From NCBI RefSeq assembly GCF_026341125.1, contig NZ_JAPEOR010000001.1, positions 3,795,123 to 3,859,122 of the forward strand: a stretch of DNA of 64,000 nucleotides, read 5' to 3'. A program made the translations under genes and the position numbers. The notes beneath the pieces were generated by a model, which searched no databases, was not told the DNA's origin, and saw only the letters and a list, made by a program, of their open reading frames with translations. The stretch comes from Streptomyces sp. NBC_01142. Its GTDB lineage: Bacteria > Actinomycetota > Actinomycetes > Streptomycetales > Streptomycetaceae. How positions within the stretch are numbered: position 1 is the first letter of the stretch; every line of letters starts with the position of its first letter. Below, piece by piece: positions 1 through 9,005 of this stretch.

Positions 1-1277
1 GCGAAGGTCCGGATACAGGCGGACAGTTGAGTCGTTTCGGGGCAGGCGGCCGTGAGCCGGGCCAGGAGGTGTCGGTGCTCGGCCTTGAGGTTGTCGGGCC
101 TGGTGAGCAGCATTCGGGCGAATCTGCGCGGCGAGATGTGGCTGCGGTCGGCGTCCGCGCGGCCTTGGTTGATGTACTTGTGCAGAAGGTTGAGACAGCC
201 CGTGAACCCGAGGGCTTTGATCTCTTCGAAGAGGTGCAGGACGGGGACGGCGGGGTCCTCAGCCCGGCGTTTGCGCAGGTGCTCGCGGTAGGGATCGACG
301 AGACTGGCACGGTACTTGGGGACGCGGAGCATCCGTTCGGGCTGGTCGGCGCGGGCGTAGCGTTTGACGGTGTTCAGGGCCAGTTGCAGTCGGCGGGCGC
401 ATTCGAGCAGGCCCACGCCCGCCTCGAGCAGGTCGTGGACCTGGTGCCAGCGTTCCAGGGTCGTCTGTGCACGCGGCCCCGCATACAGGGGCGCGTCCGG
501 CACGGTAGCCCAGCAGCTGCTGTGGGCCTTGACCTCGCTCAGGGCGGCTTCGCACAGGTTGTGCCACAGGTGCCAGCGATCACCAACTTGCACCGCGTCG
601 GGCAGGGCGCGGCGGATAGCCTCGGCGTAGGTCGCGGAGCCGTCACGGCACACGACCTCGATGCCCGGATGCTCACGCAGCCAGGCTTCCAGGGTGTCGG
701 CCGTGCGGTCGGGCAGCACGTCGATCCGTTCATGGGTCTCGGCGTCGATCACCACGGTGGCATAGCGGTGCCGCCGGCGCAGGGCGAAGTCGTCGACCCC
801 GATCACGCGGGGCGCCCGCCCGGTGGGCAACGGGATGCGCAACAGGGCGCGCAGGGCAGTGTGACGCGACAGTCCCATGGCAAGTATCGCCAGCAGCCGT
901 GCCCCCGCCCGGCCTGCTAACTCCTTGACCACAGCCTTGATTTGCCTGGTCAGACGGGTCGTGCGTCGCTGGTAACGCTCCAGCACCCCGGGCACCTGCT
1001 CGCGGAAGGTCTGCCGGCAGCCGCGCGTGGGACATACCAAGCGTCGCACCCGCACCCGCACCACCACCCGCCGTCCGTCGACCGGCACGTCGGCCACCGT
1101 CCGCAGGTGAGATCCGTGCACCCGCCCCGACGACGCGCCGCACACCGGACAGACCGCGGTGCCCTGCGGAGTCCGTGCCCGCACCAGAATCCGCTCGCCC
1201 TCGTCGGTCACCTCCTCGATGACCAGCGGCGACAGCCCCGAAAACACCACATCCACAAGCTCGTTGACATTCCGCAC
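1..1277 (-). CDS. ISL3-family transposase, C-terminus outside the window
   Basis: The minus strand is open from a GTG at 1277 (start read as V-R-N-V-N-E-L) to the window edge. An N-terminal zinc-binding region carries C-x2-C (PVCGASSG) followed by a second cysteine pair region (CPTRGCRQTF). Further on come VIGVDDFALRR, a DDE-type catalytic stretch (GVDDFA, then EVVCRDGS and GDRWHLWHNL) typical of ISL3 transposases. No stop was seen inside. The last visible residues (TTQLSACIRTF) match the usual C-terminal region, so only a short tail is missing. The right end of the element should lie between 1278 and about 1325, abutting the next transposase pseudogene, whose N-terminus it appears to have removed. 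The plus-strand ORF over 27-920 is its shadow. Confidence 0.8.
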   Translation of the reverse strand, partial: MRNVNELVDVVFSGLSPLVIEEVTDEGERILVRARTPQGTAVCPVCGASSGRVHGSHLRTVADVPVDGRRVVVRVRVRRLVCPTRGCRQTFREQVPGVLERYQRRTTRLTRQIKAVVKELAGRAGARLLAILAMGLSRHTALRALLRIPLPTGRAPRVIGVDDFALRRRHRYATVVIDAETHERIDVLPDRTADTLEAWLREHPGIEVVCRDGSATYAEAIRRALPDAVQVGDRWHLWHNLCEAALSEVKAHSSCWATVPDAPLYAGPRAQTTLERWHQVHDLLEAGVGLLECARRLQLALNTVKRYARADQPERMLRVPKYRASLVDPYREHLRKRRAEDPAVPVLHLFEEIKALGFTGCLNLLHKYINQGRADADRSHISPRRFARMLLTRPDNLKAEHRHLLARLTAACPETTQLSACIRTF

Positions 1278-2570
1278 GTCATGTCAACGACAAGCCAGCA
1301 CGCTCTGTCACCACCGAATGTGAGACAGGGCCATGCTTCCGGGGCGAGTTCTACTCCTGTCTCACCGCTCGTTCGGACGCGTTGTTCGAGCTGGCTGACG
1401 CGGTTCTGTGCGGTGACGGGCCGGTGAGGTCTCTGGCCGAGCTGTCGCTGGTGGGCGAGCATCGCCGCGGTCATGGCGGGCTCTACGCGGCTGTGGCTCA
1501 TGGACGGGTCGATACCGGCCGGCTGCGGCGGGCACTGGCTGCAGTGCCATTGCCGCGGGCCGACGACGGCCGACTGGTCCTGGCCGTCGACGTCACCTGC
1601 TGGCTGCGGCCCGACGCACACACCTCACCGCAGCGGATCCTGTGTCACACCTACGGACGGGGCAAAGACCAGCACATCCCTGTCCCCGGCTGGCCGTACT
1701 CGATCATCTGCGCGCTCGAGCCAGGCCGCAGCTCGTGGACCGCACCCTTGGACGCGCTCCGCCTGGCGCCTGGCGACGATGCTGCCACCGTCACCTCCCG
1801 ACAGCTTCGCGATCTCCTTGAGCGACTGATCACCGCGGAACAGTGGCAGACCGGGGACCCGGACATCCTCATCATCGCGGACGCCGGATACGACGCACCA
1901 CGCCTCGCGTTCCTGCTCAGGGACCTGCCGGTCCAGGTGCTGGCCCGGATGCGCTCGGACCGCGTCCTGCGCAGGGCTGTCCCGCCCGGCAGCCGCACAC
2001 GCAGGGCCGCCCTCCCCGGCATGGACGTGAGTTCGTGTTCGGGCAGCCCGAGACCTGGGGCACCCCGGACACCGAAACCGTCACTGACACCCGCCTTTAC
2101 GGCACTGCCATCGCCCGCTCCTGGGACCGGCTCCATCCCAAGCTGACCCACCGCTCCTCGTGGGCCGCGGCGGACGGCACCCTCCCGATCGTGGAGGGGA
2201 CGGTGATCCGCCTGGACATCGACCACCTGCCCAGCGGAGCAACCCCGAGGCCGGTCTGGCTGTGGTGGTCAGGCACCGACGCCACCCCAACAGATGCCGA
2301 TCGCCTCTGGCAGGCATACCTGCGGCGCTTCGACATTGAGCACACCTTCCGCCTGTTCAAACAGACTCTCGGCTGGACCTGCCCGAAGATCCGCACTCCA
2401 GAGGCGGCGGACCGCTGGACCTGGCTGATCCTCGCTGCCTACACCCAACTGCGTCTCGCCCGTCCGCTTGCCGCCGACCTGCGTCGCCCCTGGGAGAAGC
2501 CGAGTTCCCCGGACAGACTCACCCCCGCCCGTGTCCGCCGCGACTTCCGGCACATCCGCCCGAAGACCGA

Positions 2571-4230
2571 GAGGCTGTCGCACGGCTCCTGCCCGGTGAA
2601 GGTCAAGAGTGCTTCTTGGGCGTGTGGTTGATGAGCTTGTTGAGGTTGTGCACCGTGCCGAGGAGCTTGATCTCGGCGTCCACCGCCTGGCGGCCGCGGT
2701 AGTTGAGGTGCCGTCCGAAGCGTTGGAAGATCTGGGCGAATCCCGGCTCGACCAGGGCACTGCGTTGACGGTACTGGGCCCGTCCTGTTGGGGTGGCGAG
2801 GCGGGCCGCCATGTCCTGCTGGCCGGCAGGGGCCTGCTGACGTTTCGCGGGAAAGCCTGCCTGGTCGGCATCGCTGGTGACCGAGACCAGTAGCGGGAGG
2901 TCGGCGAGGGCCTCGAAGGACGCGGCGGAAGCGTACCCGCTGTCGGCGAGCCAGAGTTGGATGTCGCCGGGGAGCCGTGCGGCCTGGTGATTGTGCTGGG
3001 TCTTCTTCACCATCGGAACGAGGGCCGTCCTGTCCGAGGGATTGTCGTGCGCTTCGATGGCCAGCAAGAATTGACGGCGGGCGCACACGATCTGGATGTT
3101 GTATCCCTGCAGGTAGCCGCCGCGTTTGCCGGGAATCAGCCGGGAGTCGGGATCGCTCAGGCAGGAACGGGACTCCGGGGAGGGGGCCGGTCGGGGTGTG
3201 CGGGCCCGCTCCAGCCAGGCCCGCATCTTCACCAGTCGCGTTCGCTGGCGAACGAGGACGGTCTTGTGCTCCATCGGGACCGGCGGCCGTCCGTTCGCTC
3301 CACGACGTCCTGCCGCCCGGTCCTCTCGGACGCGGAGCTCGTACTTCTTCAGCTTCTCCTGGTGAGCCTCGGTCTCGGCGGCCAGGCGCTTCTCCGCGCG
3401 GGCCACCATCCGCTCGGCGGCTTCGACCTTGATCCGGATCTCGGTGGGTGAAGGCATAGCCCGTTCATGCAGTCTGTCCCTGGCCAAGTGGGCCCGGGTG
3501 AGCCGGTCGCACAGCCGGGACAGGCGAGGCCAGTTGTCGCACGCGTCCTCGCCATCTCCCTGTGCTGCCGAGTCATCGGCCTCGACGCTCAGCGCGTGGT
3601 CGACTACATCCTCCATCAACGCGTGGATCTCTTTCTCGTACTGGGAGATGGTCTCCTCCAGGCGCTGGAGCCGCTGGTTGGCGTCGCGTGAGGCGTTCGC
3701 CTCCATCGGTGAGCCGTCCACGGCCACCGCCGAAAGATCGACCAGGCCACGTCGGCCGCACAGCGACAACACCTGCACGAACAGTGAGTTCAAGGCGGCA
3801 CGGTGGCGTCGTACGAACCGCGCGACGGTGGAGTGGTCCACTCGGCGGTTCGCGGTGATGATTCGGCAGCCCACGTCGTCCCAGCAAGCCTGCTCGATGC
3901 GACGGGAGGAACGCACTCCCTTGCTGTAGCAGTACAGGAGCAGCGCAATCAGGCTCGCGGGAGGGTAGGCCACCCCGCCCCGCCCGTCGTCACGGTAGCT
4001 GTTCTCGAACGCCGACAGGTCAAGTAGCTCGACGACGTCGAGCACCTTCCAGCACAGGTGCTCGGGCGGCAGCCACTCCCGGACATCCCGCGGCATCTCA
4101 AGATCACGTTCACGGTCGCACGACCAGAAGTTCCGCCCCACCAGCCAAGATTCCGACGCCTCCTGGATCCTCGGAACCGAACAACGAATCGCTCTTGACC
4201 TTCACCGGGCAGGAGCCGTGCGACAGCCTC
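2571..4230. mobile_element. Intact IS1182-type insertion sequence (1660 bp)
   Basis: Terminal inverted repeats of 40 bp (2571-2610 and 4191-4230) match at 39 positions; only the innermost base differs. The flanks carry a 4-bp direct repeat CCGA (2567-2570 and 4231-4234), the target duplication. Excising the element plus one copy rejoins the reading frame of the host transposase, which independently fixes the boundaries. One gene, a 512-residue transposase on the minus strand, fills it. Confidence 0.92.
2603..4141 (-). CDS. IS1182-family transposase
   Basis: 512 residues, the expected full length. The N-terminal DUF772-type region (about residues 1-130) contains YPPASLIALLLYCYSKGVRSSRRIEQACW and the first acidic block AVAVDGSPMEANAS. 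A long charged coiled segment (about 170-290) separates it from the C-terminal catalytic part: DPDSRLIPGKRGGYLQGYN, QLWLADSGYAS and the final HNLNKLINH block characteristic of the family. No frameshift is seen. The gene ends 32 bp inside the left terminal repeat boundary. It is the best candidate for an active transposase in the left part of the window. Confidence 0.9.
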   Translation of the reverse strand: MGRNFWSCDRERDLEMPRDVREWLPPEHLCWKVLDVVELLDLSAFENSYRDDGRGGVAYPPASLIALLLYCYSKGVRSSRRIEQACWDDVGCRIITANRRVDHSTVARFVRRHRAALNSLFVQVLSLCGRRGLVDLSAVAVDGSPMEANASRDANQRLQRLEETISQYEKEIHALMEDVVDHALSVEADDSAAQGDGEDACDNWPRLSRLCDRLTRAHLARDRLHERAMPSPTEIRIKVEAAERMVARAEKRLAAETEAHQEKLKKYELRVREDRAAGRRGANGRPPVPMEHKTVLVRQRTRLVKMRAWLERARTPRPAPSPESRSCLSDPDSRLIPGKRGGYLQGYNIQIVCARRQFLLAIEAHDNPSDRTALVPMVKKTQHNHQAARLPGDIQLWLADSGYASAASFEALADLPLLVSVTSDADQAGFPAKRQQAPAGQQDMAARLATPTGRAQYRQRSALVEPGFAQIFQRFGRHLNYRGRQAVDAEIKLLGTVHNLNKLINHTPKKHS

Positions 4231-4426
4231 CCGACTGCCCAGCCAGAGCACCGAAACCAACCCGAGCCGGCCCCGGACGACCACCAGGCCGCAAGAACAC
4301 TCGCCCCACCCCACGCCACGACGTGCACACACCACGCAAGACGCAGCCAGCGAAAGGGTCAACGAAGAAGTCAACTACCCCACGGCCCCACCGCACAGGT
4401 TAAAGATCAAGCTAACGGACGTCAGG

Positions 4427-4795
4427 TCACCTATCCTCGACGGCGAGCGACTTCTGCAAGCGGGCGCGAGCTCGGAAGAGATGGACGTGGACGGTGCTTG
4501 CAGCAACACCGAGAAGATCGCCAATCTCGTCTGCGTGATGGCCAGTTGCCGTGAGTAGGAGAACTGATCGCTGCCGGGCCGGCATTCTGGCGACAGCCGA
4601 CTTGATCAACTCCATCAGGTTGATGGAGTCGTAGTCTTCCTCCGCTTCCGGAGCAAGTCCCTCAAGCATCTCGCGATCAACGGAGGCCTCATAGGTCCGA
4701 CTGCGCAGCACGTCAACGGCAAGACTGCGGGCCACCTTCGTGACGTAGGCACGGGGTGCGATCGGGGGCTGCAGAAACGAATCCACCAGCCTCAT
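4427..4795 (-). pseudogene. ECF-type RNA polymerase sigma factor, N-terminus lost
   Basis: The readable part starts near MRLVDSFLQPPIAPRAYV and contains the end of sigma region 2 (YVTKVARSLAVDVLRSR) and a complete region 4 helix-turn-helix (RMPARQRSVLLLTATGHHAD, then IGDLLGVAASTVHVHLFRAR). The conserved start of region 2, including the -10 recognition helices, is missing. Upstream sequence from about 4796 is the tail of an IS701 transposase in the opposite direction, so insertion or deletion removed the 5' end. A longer open frame to 4924 merely reads antisense through that tail. Probably non-functional. Confidence 0.7.
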
Positions 4796-4978
4796 CCCCC
4801 TCACCGTGGCAGAGATCCGAAGGCTCCTGGCAACTCTCCTCCCCACCCCAGGACCACCCCGCGACGCCTGCGCCCACGCGCTGATGTGGTCCCACTGGCG
4901 CAGACGCCACCAAGCCACCGCCAAACGCAGCCACTACCGAAGAAGAACCAGCCCAGGACACGAAATCCCGCTGGAGTA
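4793..4978 (+). pseudogene. IS701-family transposase, C-terminal stump
   Basis: Reads LIPLTVAEIRRLLATLLP followed by ALMWSHWRRRHQATAKRSHY and GHEIPLEY. The same tail occurs at about 31905-32095 (VAEIRRLLDTLLP, ALNWSHWRRRHQATDRRCHY), and a related one inside the complete IS701 copy at 11.2 kb. Only the last 60 codons remain; no start or catalytic region. Confidence 0.75.
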
Positions 4979-5031
4979 CCAAGTCCGGATTAGAGACGGT
5001 GGTCCTGGAGAGGGACCGGGCGCCGAGTTGA

Positions 5032-7122
5032 TCACTCCCGCGCAGCCAGGCGCTTCTGCAGACGGGCGTGGCGGAACTGGTAGACGGGCCCGGTGGCACG
5101 GAGGAGGTTGCGGCGGCGCGCGTCTTCGAGGAAGCCCATCAGACGTACCGGGGTGCCTTCCTCTGTCGAGAGCTGTACGGCGGTGAGGGCGGTGGCGACG
5201 GCGAGGTTGCCGACCGGTCCGGTCATGACGCCGACCACCAGCGCCGTCGAGACCCCACTCACCAAACCGGTCCCGAGCCCGACCCACCAGGCGAGGAGAG
5301 GCGCTGTGAGCAGTGCCGCCGCGAGTCCGGTGAGCAGGCCGAGGACCAGACGCAGTCCGATGTGGTGCCGCCAGGCCTCGCGCGGACCGATCGAGCGGGT
5401 GTCCGCCACGGGAGGGCGGCTGTAGAACTCCCGCACATCGTCGTACCAGGAGCCCGCCCCGGCGGACAGGAACGGTGTCCCGGCCACGATCCGGTACCCG
5501 CGGCCCGTCACCAGCGCCCCAGTGAACCCCAGCGGCAGTGTGGTGAGGTAGCAGAGCCAGGCGGGTGGCGTGTTGTTGCCCGGGAGCAGTGGACTGGTCA
5601 GGGTCGCCAAGGTGCCCGTCGCTAGCCATTCCACCACCCCCGACACCACCGCTCCGCGAGTGAAGATGTCCCGCCAACCTGCGCTCTCCAGCGTGTCCCG
5701 CCATCCCGCGCTTTCCAGCCGCTGCGGATCGCTGAGCTCCGTGAAGCGGTCGCCGGCCGCCCACCCTCCAACGAGTGCGGAGGGGATGCCGATCAGCCAG
5801 GTGTACACGGAGTGCGTCAGCATCCAGACCAGGACGATGCTGGGCACCCCGCATACCACTGTGACCGCCGCCCATACGGCGAGCGCCCGCGGACGGGGGT
5901 GCGTCCAGCCGGGGATGTGCCACCACGGCAGGTCGTAGCTGTTGTCCTGGCTGAGCCGCCGGGCGATGTACCGCAGGGTCCGCTCGGCGGTCTCGGGGGA
6001 CCACCGGGGGCGGTCTCCCGGCCGTGGGGTGTAGGCGGCGACGACGGCGCAGTCGAGCAGGTGGTCCTCGATCGCCTCGCGGGTGGCGAACCGGCTGTCG
6101 TCGAGCAGTTCGTCGACCGGGCCGCCGTCGGCGTAGACGTCGCGCACCAAGGTGACTGCCAGCGGACTGGCCAGTGCCTTGGCCACCGCGCTCTCGGGTT
6201 CGTGCAGAAGGCGCTCGGTGAGTGCTCGCCACGCGGGTGGTGGCTGCTCGCGAAACTTGTCGAGCAGATACTCGGCTGCGTCGGACGGGACGAGGGGCAG
6301 GATCTCCAGAGCCACCGCACCGCCCAAGCCCGCCCACTTCGCCGTCAGCACGGCCTCCTTGGCCCGGGAGATCAGGATCAGCCGGAACGGCGCCTGCTCC
6401 AGCGCGCTCACCATGGCATTCCGCAGCTTGCCGCCGACCTCGTCCAGACCGTCCAGGAACAGCGCGATTCGGCCCGACTTGAGCAGTCGCCGGGCCCGCT
6501 CGCGCCCGCCCCGACCCTGGAACAGGGTGTATTGGCGGGAGAGCCAGCCCGCCGCCCACTCCGTCGGGCTCTCCCGGGCCGGATCCCAGCCGTCTAAGGT
6601 CAGCAGTACCGGAACCGGAATGCGTGCCTTGTCCTGCGGGGCGGCATCAGCGCGGTGCCGCAGCGCGTCGAGGAGCAACAGCGCCGCGGCAGCCGACTTG
6701 CCCGCCGCGGGCGACCCCACGAGGAATATCCGGCCCGAGGCCAGCCCGCCGTACACCGCGTGCAGCTCGTCGAGGCCGCCGCCCCGGCGCAGCTGCTCGC
6801 GGGTGACCGCCGCCAGGCCCGGCAGCGGGGCGAACCGGGCCCTTCTCCCTTCGGCGGTCGCACCGGCGACCCGGTCCGTGACCTTCCGGTTGGTCACCCG
6901 CCAGCGCACCGGCAGCGGAGCGGGCACCAATAGCCGTCGCCACTGCGCCTCCTCGTCCCACTGGGCGCCCACCACCCTGGCCAGCTCGTTGGCCGAGGCC
7001 TCGAGCGGTGAGGGGGGAACGGCATAATGGTTCACGTTCAGGGTGCTGTGTGCACCGGTCTGGAAGGCGACGGGCCCGTGGAAGGAGTTGCCGGTCACCT
7101 CACCGGGTCCGTGACCGCTCAC
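5032..7122 (-). CDS. NACHT-type NTPase with C-terminal membrane segments
   Basis: 696 residues from a GTG that overlaps the stop of the upstream gene (GTGA at 7122-7119). This start is preferred over the longer open frame because of the translational coupling. Residues 9-33 hold the motif GNSFHGPVAFQTGAHS, shared with the C-terminus of the upstream protein. The NTPase has a Walker A at about 136-143 (GSPAAGKS), a Walker B at about 219-229 (IALFLDGLDEV) and a sensor-like LILISRAKEAV at about 248-258, the order expected in NACHT/STAND proteins. The last 250 residues contain five to seven hydrophobic stretches (for example VTVVCGVPSIVLVWML and LVLGLLTGLAAALLTAPLL), suggesting membrane association. 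Such proteins act as nucleotide-dependent sensors, often in defence or cell death; that role is inferred here. The gene ends next to an IS701 stump. Confidence 0.8.
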   Translation of the reverse strand: MSGHGPGEVTGNSFHGPVAFQTGAHSTLNVNHYAVPPSPLEASANELARVVGAQWDEEAQWRRLLVPAPLPVRWRVTNRKVTDRVAGATAEGRRARFAPLPGLAAVTREQLRRGGGLDELHAVYGGLASGRIFLVGSPAAGKSAAAALLLLDALRHRADAAPQDKARIPVPVLLTLDGWDPARESPTEWAAGWLSRQYTLFQGRGGRERARRLLKSGRIALFLDGLDEVGGKLRNAMVSALEQAPFRLILISRAKEAVLTAKWAGLGGAVALEILPLVPSDAAEYLLDKFREQPPPAWRALTERLLHEPESAVAKALASPLAVTLVRDVYADGGPVDELLDDSRFATREAIEDHLLDCAVVAAYTPRPGDRPRWSPETAERTLRYIARRLSQDNSYDLPWWHIPGWTHPRPRALAVWAAVTVVCGVPSIVLVWMLTHSVYTWLIGIPSALVGGWAAGDRFTELSDPQRLESAGWRDTLESAGWRDIFTRGAVVSGVVEWLATGTLATLTSPLLPGNNTPPAWLCYLTTLPLGFTGALVTGRGYRIVAGTPFLSAGAGSWYDDVREFYSRPPVADTRSIGPREAWRHHIGLRLVLGLLTGLAAALLTAPLLAWWVGLGTGLVSGVSTALVVGVMTGPVGNLAVATALTAVQLSTEEGTPVRLMGFLEDARRRNLLRATGPVYQFRHARLQKRLAARE

Positions 7123-7553
7123 CCCGCCGTCCCGAAGTGGTTGTCCTGACGGCTGTGGCTGCCGGTCTGGAAGGCCACGGGCCCGTGGAAGGTATTGCCC
7201 GAGACGGCCACTCCGGCGACACCGTCGCCGAACTCCTCCTTCAGGGACCGCAGTTCGGCCATGGACCGCTCCCGGTCCGCCTCTTCCAGGCTCTCCAGCA
7301 GTGAAGAGAACTCGCCCTGCCACAACCGAGCGTGCCTATCGCGCACTTGCTCCCGCTCATCCTCGTCCGCGGCGTCCAGAACGGCGGCGGTACGGTCCAG
7401 CCGGTCCAGCGCCTCGTCCTCGCGGCCCGGATCACCCCGGCCTACCAGCCGGGCGCACCGCGTCCGGAACCAAGCCCAAAGATCCGAGCCGGCGGCCTCC
7501 ACCACCGCTGTTCCTCCTGCCGCAGCAGCCGCCACCATCGCCTCGGTGAGCAT
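7119..7553 (-). CDS. Small NACHT-partner protein with C-terminal shared motif
   Basis: Start chosen at MLTEAMVAAAAAGG (7553), which has a GGGGG purine run a few bases upstream; an ATG at 7568 is possible. 144 residues. The N-terminal part is a small Ala/Gly-rich segment (MVAAAAAGGTAVVEAAGSDL) followed by WAWFRTRCARLVGRG; the middle (LDRLDRTAAVLDAADEDERE to EEFGDGVAG) is charged and helical. The last 30 residues contain GNTFHGPVAFQTGSHSRQDN, nearly identical to the N-terminus of the following NACHT protein. The stop overlaps the NACHT start by four bases, so the pair is co-translated. No enzymatic domain is recognised. It could be an effector, an adaptor or an antitoxin-like partner. Confidence 0.75.
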   Translation of the reverse strand: MLTEAMVAAAAAGGTAVVEAAGSDLWAWFRTRCARLVGRGDPGREDEALDRLDRTAAVLDAADEDEREQVRDRHARLWQGEFSSLLESLEEADRERSMAELRSLKEEFGDGVAGVAVSGNTFHGPVAFQTGSHSRQDNHFGTAG

Positions 7554-7593
7554 CGCCCATCCCCCCAAGTCCGTACGAATCAGGATCGGGACC

Positions 7594-7712
7594 CTAGCGC
7601 GACGCGCACTCGAACCAGACGGTTTTGCCGATTCCGGTCACAGCGACCACGCTGCACGTGTCGACCACCGCGTCCAGGAGCGCGAGACCGCGACTGTGCG
7701 ATCTCTCGGTTT
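7594..7712 (-). pseudogene. HATPase_c_2-type ATP-binding regulator, C-terminal stump
   Basis: The frame reads RSHSRGLALLDAVVDT, then VTGIGKTVWFECAS and a TAG stop at 7594. This G-x-G-L-x-L and GKTVW(F/A)E ending is typical of the short anti-sigma-type serine kinases of Streptomyces. Everything upstream of about 7712 is missing. Confidence 0.6.
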
Positions 7713-8093
7713 GGTGTCGGTAGTGGTCGGGGGGCGTGGTTGCTGGGTTTTTCTGCTGGTCAGGTGGGCTTTTGATGGTGGGCTTTCACTGACGTGTGGT
7801 GAGAGACAAGGGGACGGTTTTGCTGTCATAAGGCGCTATCTCATGGTGGGTGATGCTGTCTCAGGTTCGAGAGTTCTTATGCGCTGAGATGGTGGGGGCG
7901 GGGCTGATCGCGGGGTGGAGCCTCGGGATCGGGTGTCGGGGGGTGCCCCTATCTCTTTGGTCAAGGGAAACGGGGCTGTGTTGGGTCGGGGGGCCGGTCA
8001 GCATGGCGGTGACCTCGTTCCTGGACCTGGACATCGGGCGCTCCGGCACCAACCGCCGACTGCACCCGGACCACGACTGACAGGAGCCCCGTT
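7713..8093. other. Intergenic stretch without a supported gene
   Basis: No convincing coding frame. It holds a 28-bp segment (7938-7965) resembling the left end of the IS110 element at 19471-19498, and a 25-codon open frame ending at 8080 (MAVTSFLDLDIGRSGTN) that may be the tail of a lost gene. The isochorismatase ribosome binding site (CAGGAG) lies at its right end. Confidence 0.4.
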
Positions 8094-8777
8094 GTGCCCG
8101 ACACCGAGACGCGCATCCATGCGTGGCGCATCGACGACCGGGAGTACCAGCGCCAGAAGGAACGACGCGGCCGCCGGTTCGCCTACACGAGCCTCGAGCC
8201 CGCTCGCACGGCGCTGGTCGTGATCGACATGGTGCCGTTCTTCGTCGACGCCAACCCCTACGCCCGCGGCATCGTCCCGAACATCCAACGCCTCGCCGAT
8301 CGCCTTCGAAGCGCCGGCGGAACGGTCGCCTGGGTCCTGCCCGCGCGCACCGAACGCACTGAAGTCGGCGACGAATTCCACGGCCCCGAAGCGGCCGAGA
8401 TGTTCCGCAACTCCGGCGGCACCGGCCCGCTGCCGGACCGGCTCTGGCGCGGCTTCACCCTCGGCGCCGACGACCTGCTAGAGGAGAAGTCCGCACCCAG
8501 CGCCTTCTTCCCCGGCCGCTGCCCACTGCCCGAGCTGCTCCGGGAACGCGGGGTCAACACGGTTCTGATCACCGGCACAGTCACCAACGTGTGCTGCGAG
8601 TCTTCAGCCCGCGACGCCTGGACCCTCGGCTACCGGGTCATCATGGTCGCCGATGCGAACGCCACCGGCCGCGACCAAGACCACAACGCCACTCTGCACA
8701 CGATCTACCGGTCCTTCGGTGACGTCCGGCCAACCGCAGATGTTCTCGCGCTGATTGACGACCGACTGACTGCCTGA
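8094..8777 (+). CDS. Isochorismatase-like cysteine hydrolase
   Basis: 227 residues from GTG at 8094, preceded by CAGGAG nine bases upstream. The three catalytic residues of the family can be placed: Asp45 in LVVIDMVPFF, Lys132 in LLEEKSAPSAFF and Cys167 in GTVTNVCCESSARDAW. The fold signature GYRVIMVADANAT follows. Members hydrolyse isochorismate, nicotinamide, N-carbamoyl compounds and other amides; the substrate cannot be told from sequence. Both neighbours are fragments, so there is no operon context. It appears intact. A second cysteine adjacent to the catalytic one (NVCC) is a small deviation from the common NVCV. Confidence 0.85.
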   Translation: MPDTETRIHAWRIDDREYQRQKERRGRRFAYTSLEPARTALVVIDMVPFFVDANPYARGIVPNIQRLADRLRSAGGTVAWVLPARTERTEVGDEFHGPEAAEMFRNSGGTGPLPDRLWRGFTLGADDLLEEKSAPSAFFPGRCPLPELLRERGVNTVLITGTVTNVCCESSARDAWTLGYRVIMVADANATGRDQDHNATLHTIYRSFGDVRPTADVLALIDDRLTA

Positions 8778-8810
8778 GCGCTCGTGTGGCACAGCATTCG
8801 CACGAGGCTG

Positions 8811-9005
8811 TCAGCCGTCGCCGCAGAGCGCCCGCATCACCTCGTTCCACTGCTCGGGCCGGGCCGCCTCACAGTTGCGGCAGTGGCGTCCGTTGACGCG
8901 CTCTCGCTGGACGAAGCCGGACTGAGCGGAGCGGACTTGGACCACGTTCAGGAGGAGCGGCGTGGGGCAGAGGGGACACGGGGCTCCATACCTGTTGATC
9001 ATCAT
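8811..9005 (-). CDS. Small cysteine-rich hypothetical protein
   Basis: Open frame starting MMINRYGAPCPLCPTPLLLN and ending MRALCGDG, 64 residues. Cysteine pairs CPLC and CRNC (HCRNCEAARPEQW) are spaced like a small zinc ribbon. There is no strong ribosome binding site, and the start could be further upstream (9077). Not recognised. Confidence 0.35.
   Translation of the reverse strand: MMINRYGAPCPLCPTPLLLNVVQVRSAQSGFVQRERVNGRHCRNCEAARPEQWNEVMRALCGDG

Larger units (their letters stand above)
1325..4403 (+). pseudogene. DDE transposase (NF041680-like group), frameshifted and split by an IS1182-type element
   Basis: Frame 1 (from about 1325) reads GPCFRGEFYSCLTARSDALF and continues through LAVDVTCWLRPDAH and ILIIADAGYDAPRLAFLL. 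At about 1985-2010 the frame is lost and the protein continues one frame over (GRPPRHGREFVFGQ, then RRFDIEHTFRLFKQTLGW) to 2570. The final 170 bases (DCPARAPKPTRAGPGRPPG, ending at 4403) lie on the other side of the element at 2571-4230. Joining 2570 to 4235 restores an in-frame protein, so this is one gene interrupted by insertion. It also has no recognisable start, probably lost to the upstream ISL3 element. Not functional. Confidence 0.8.

Noticed and set aside
27..920. 297-residue plus-strand ORF at the left edge
   Set aside because: It is antisense to the ISL3 transposase, whose zinc and DDE motifs are recognisable; its own translation matches nothing.
4934..6559. 541-residue minus-strand ORF
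   Set aside because: Alternative frame of the NACHT gene; Arg/Pro-rich with no motif, while the other frame has Walker A and B.
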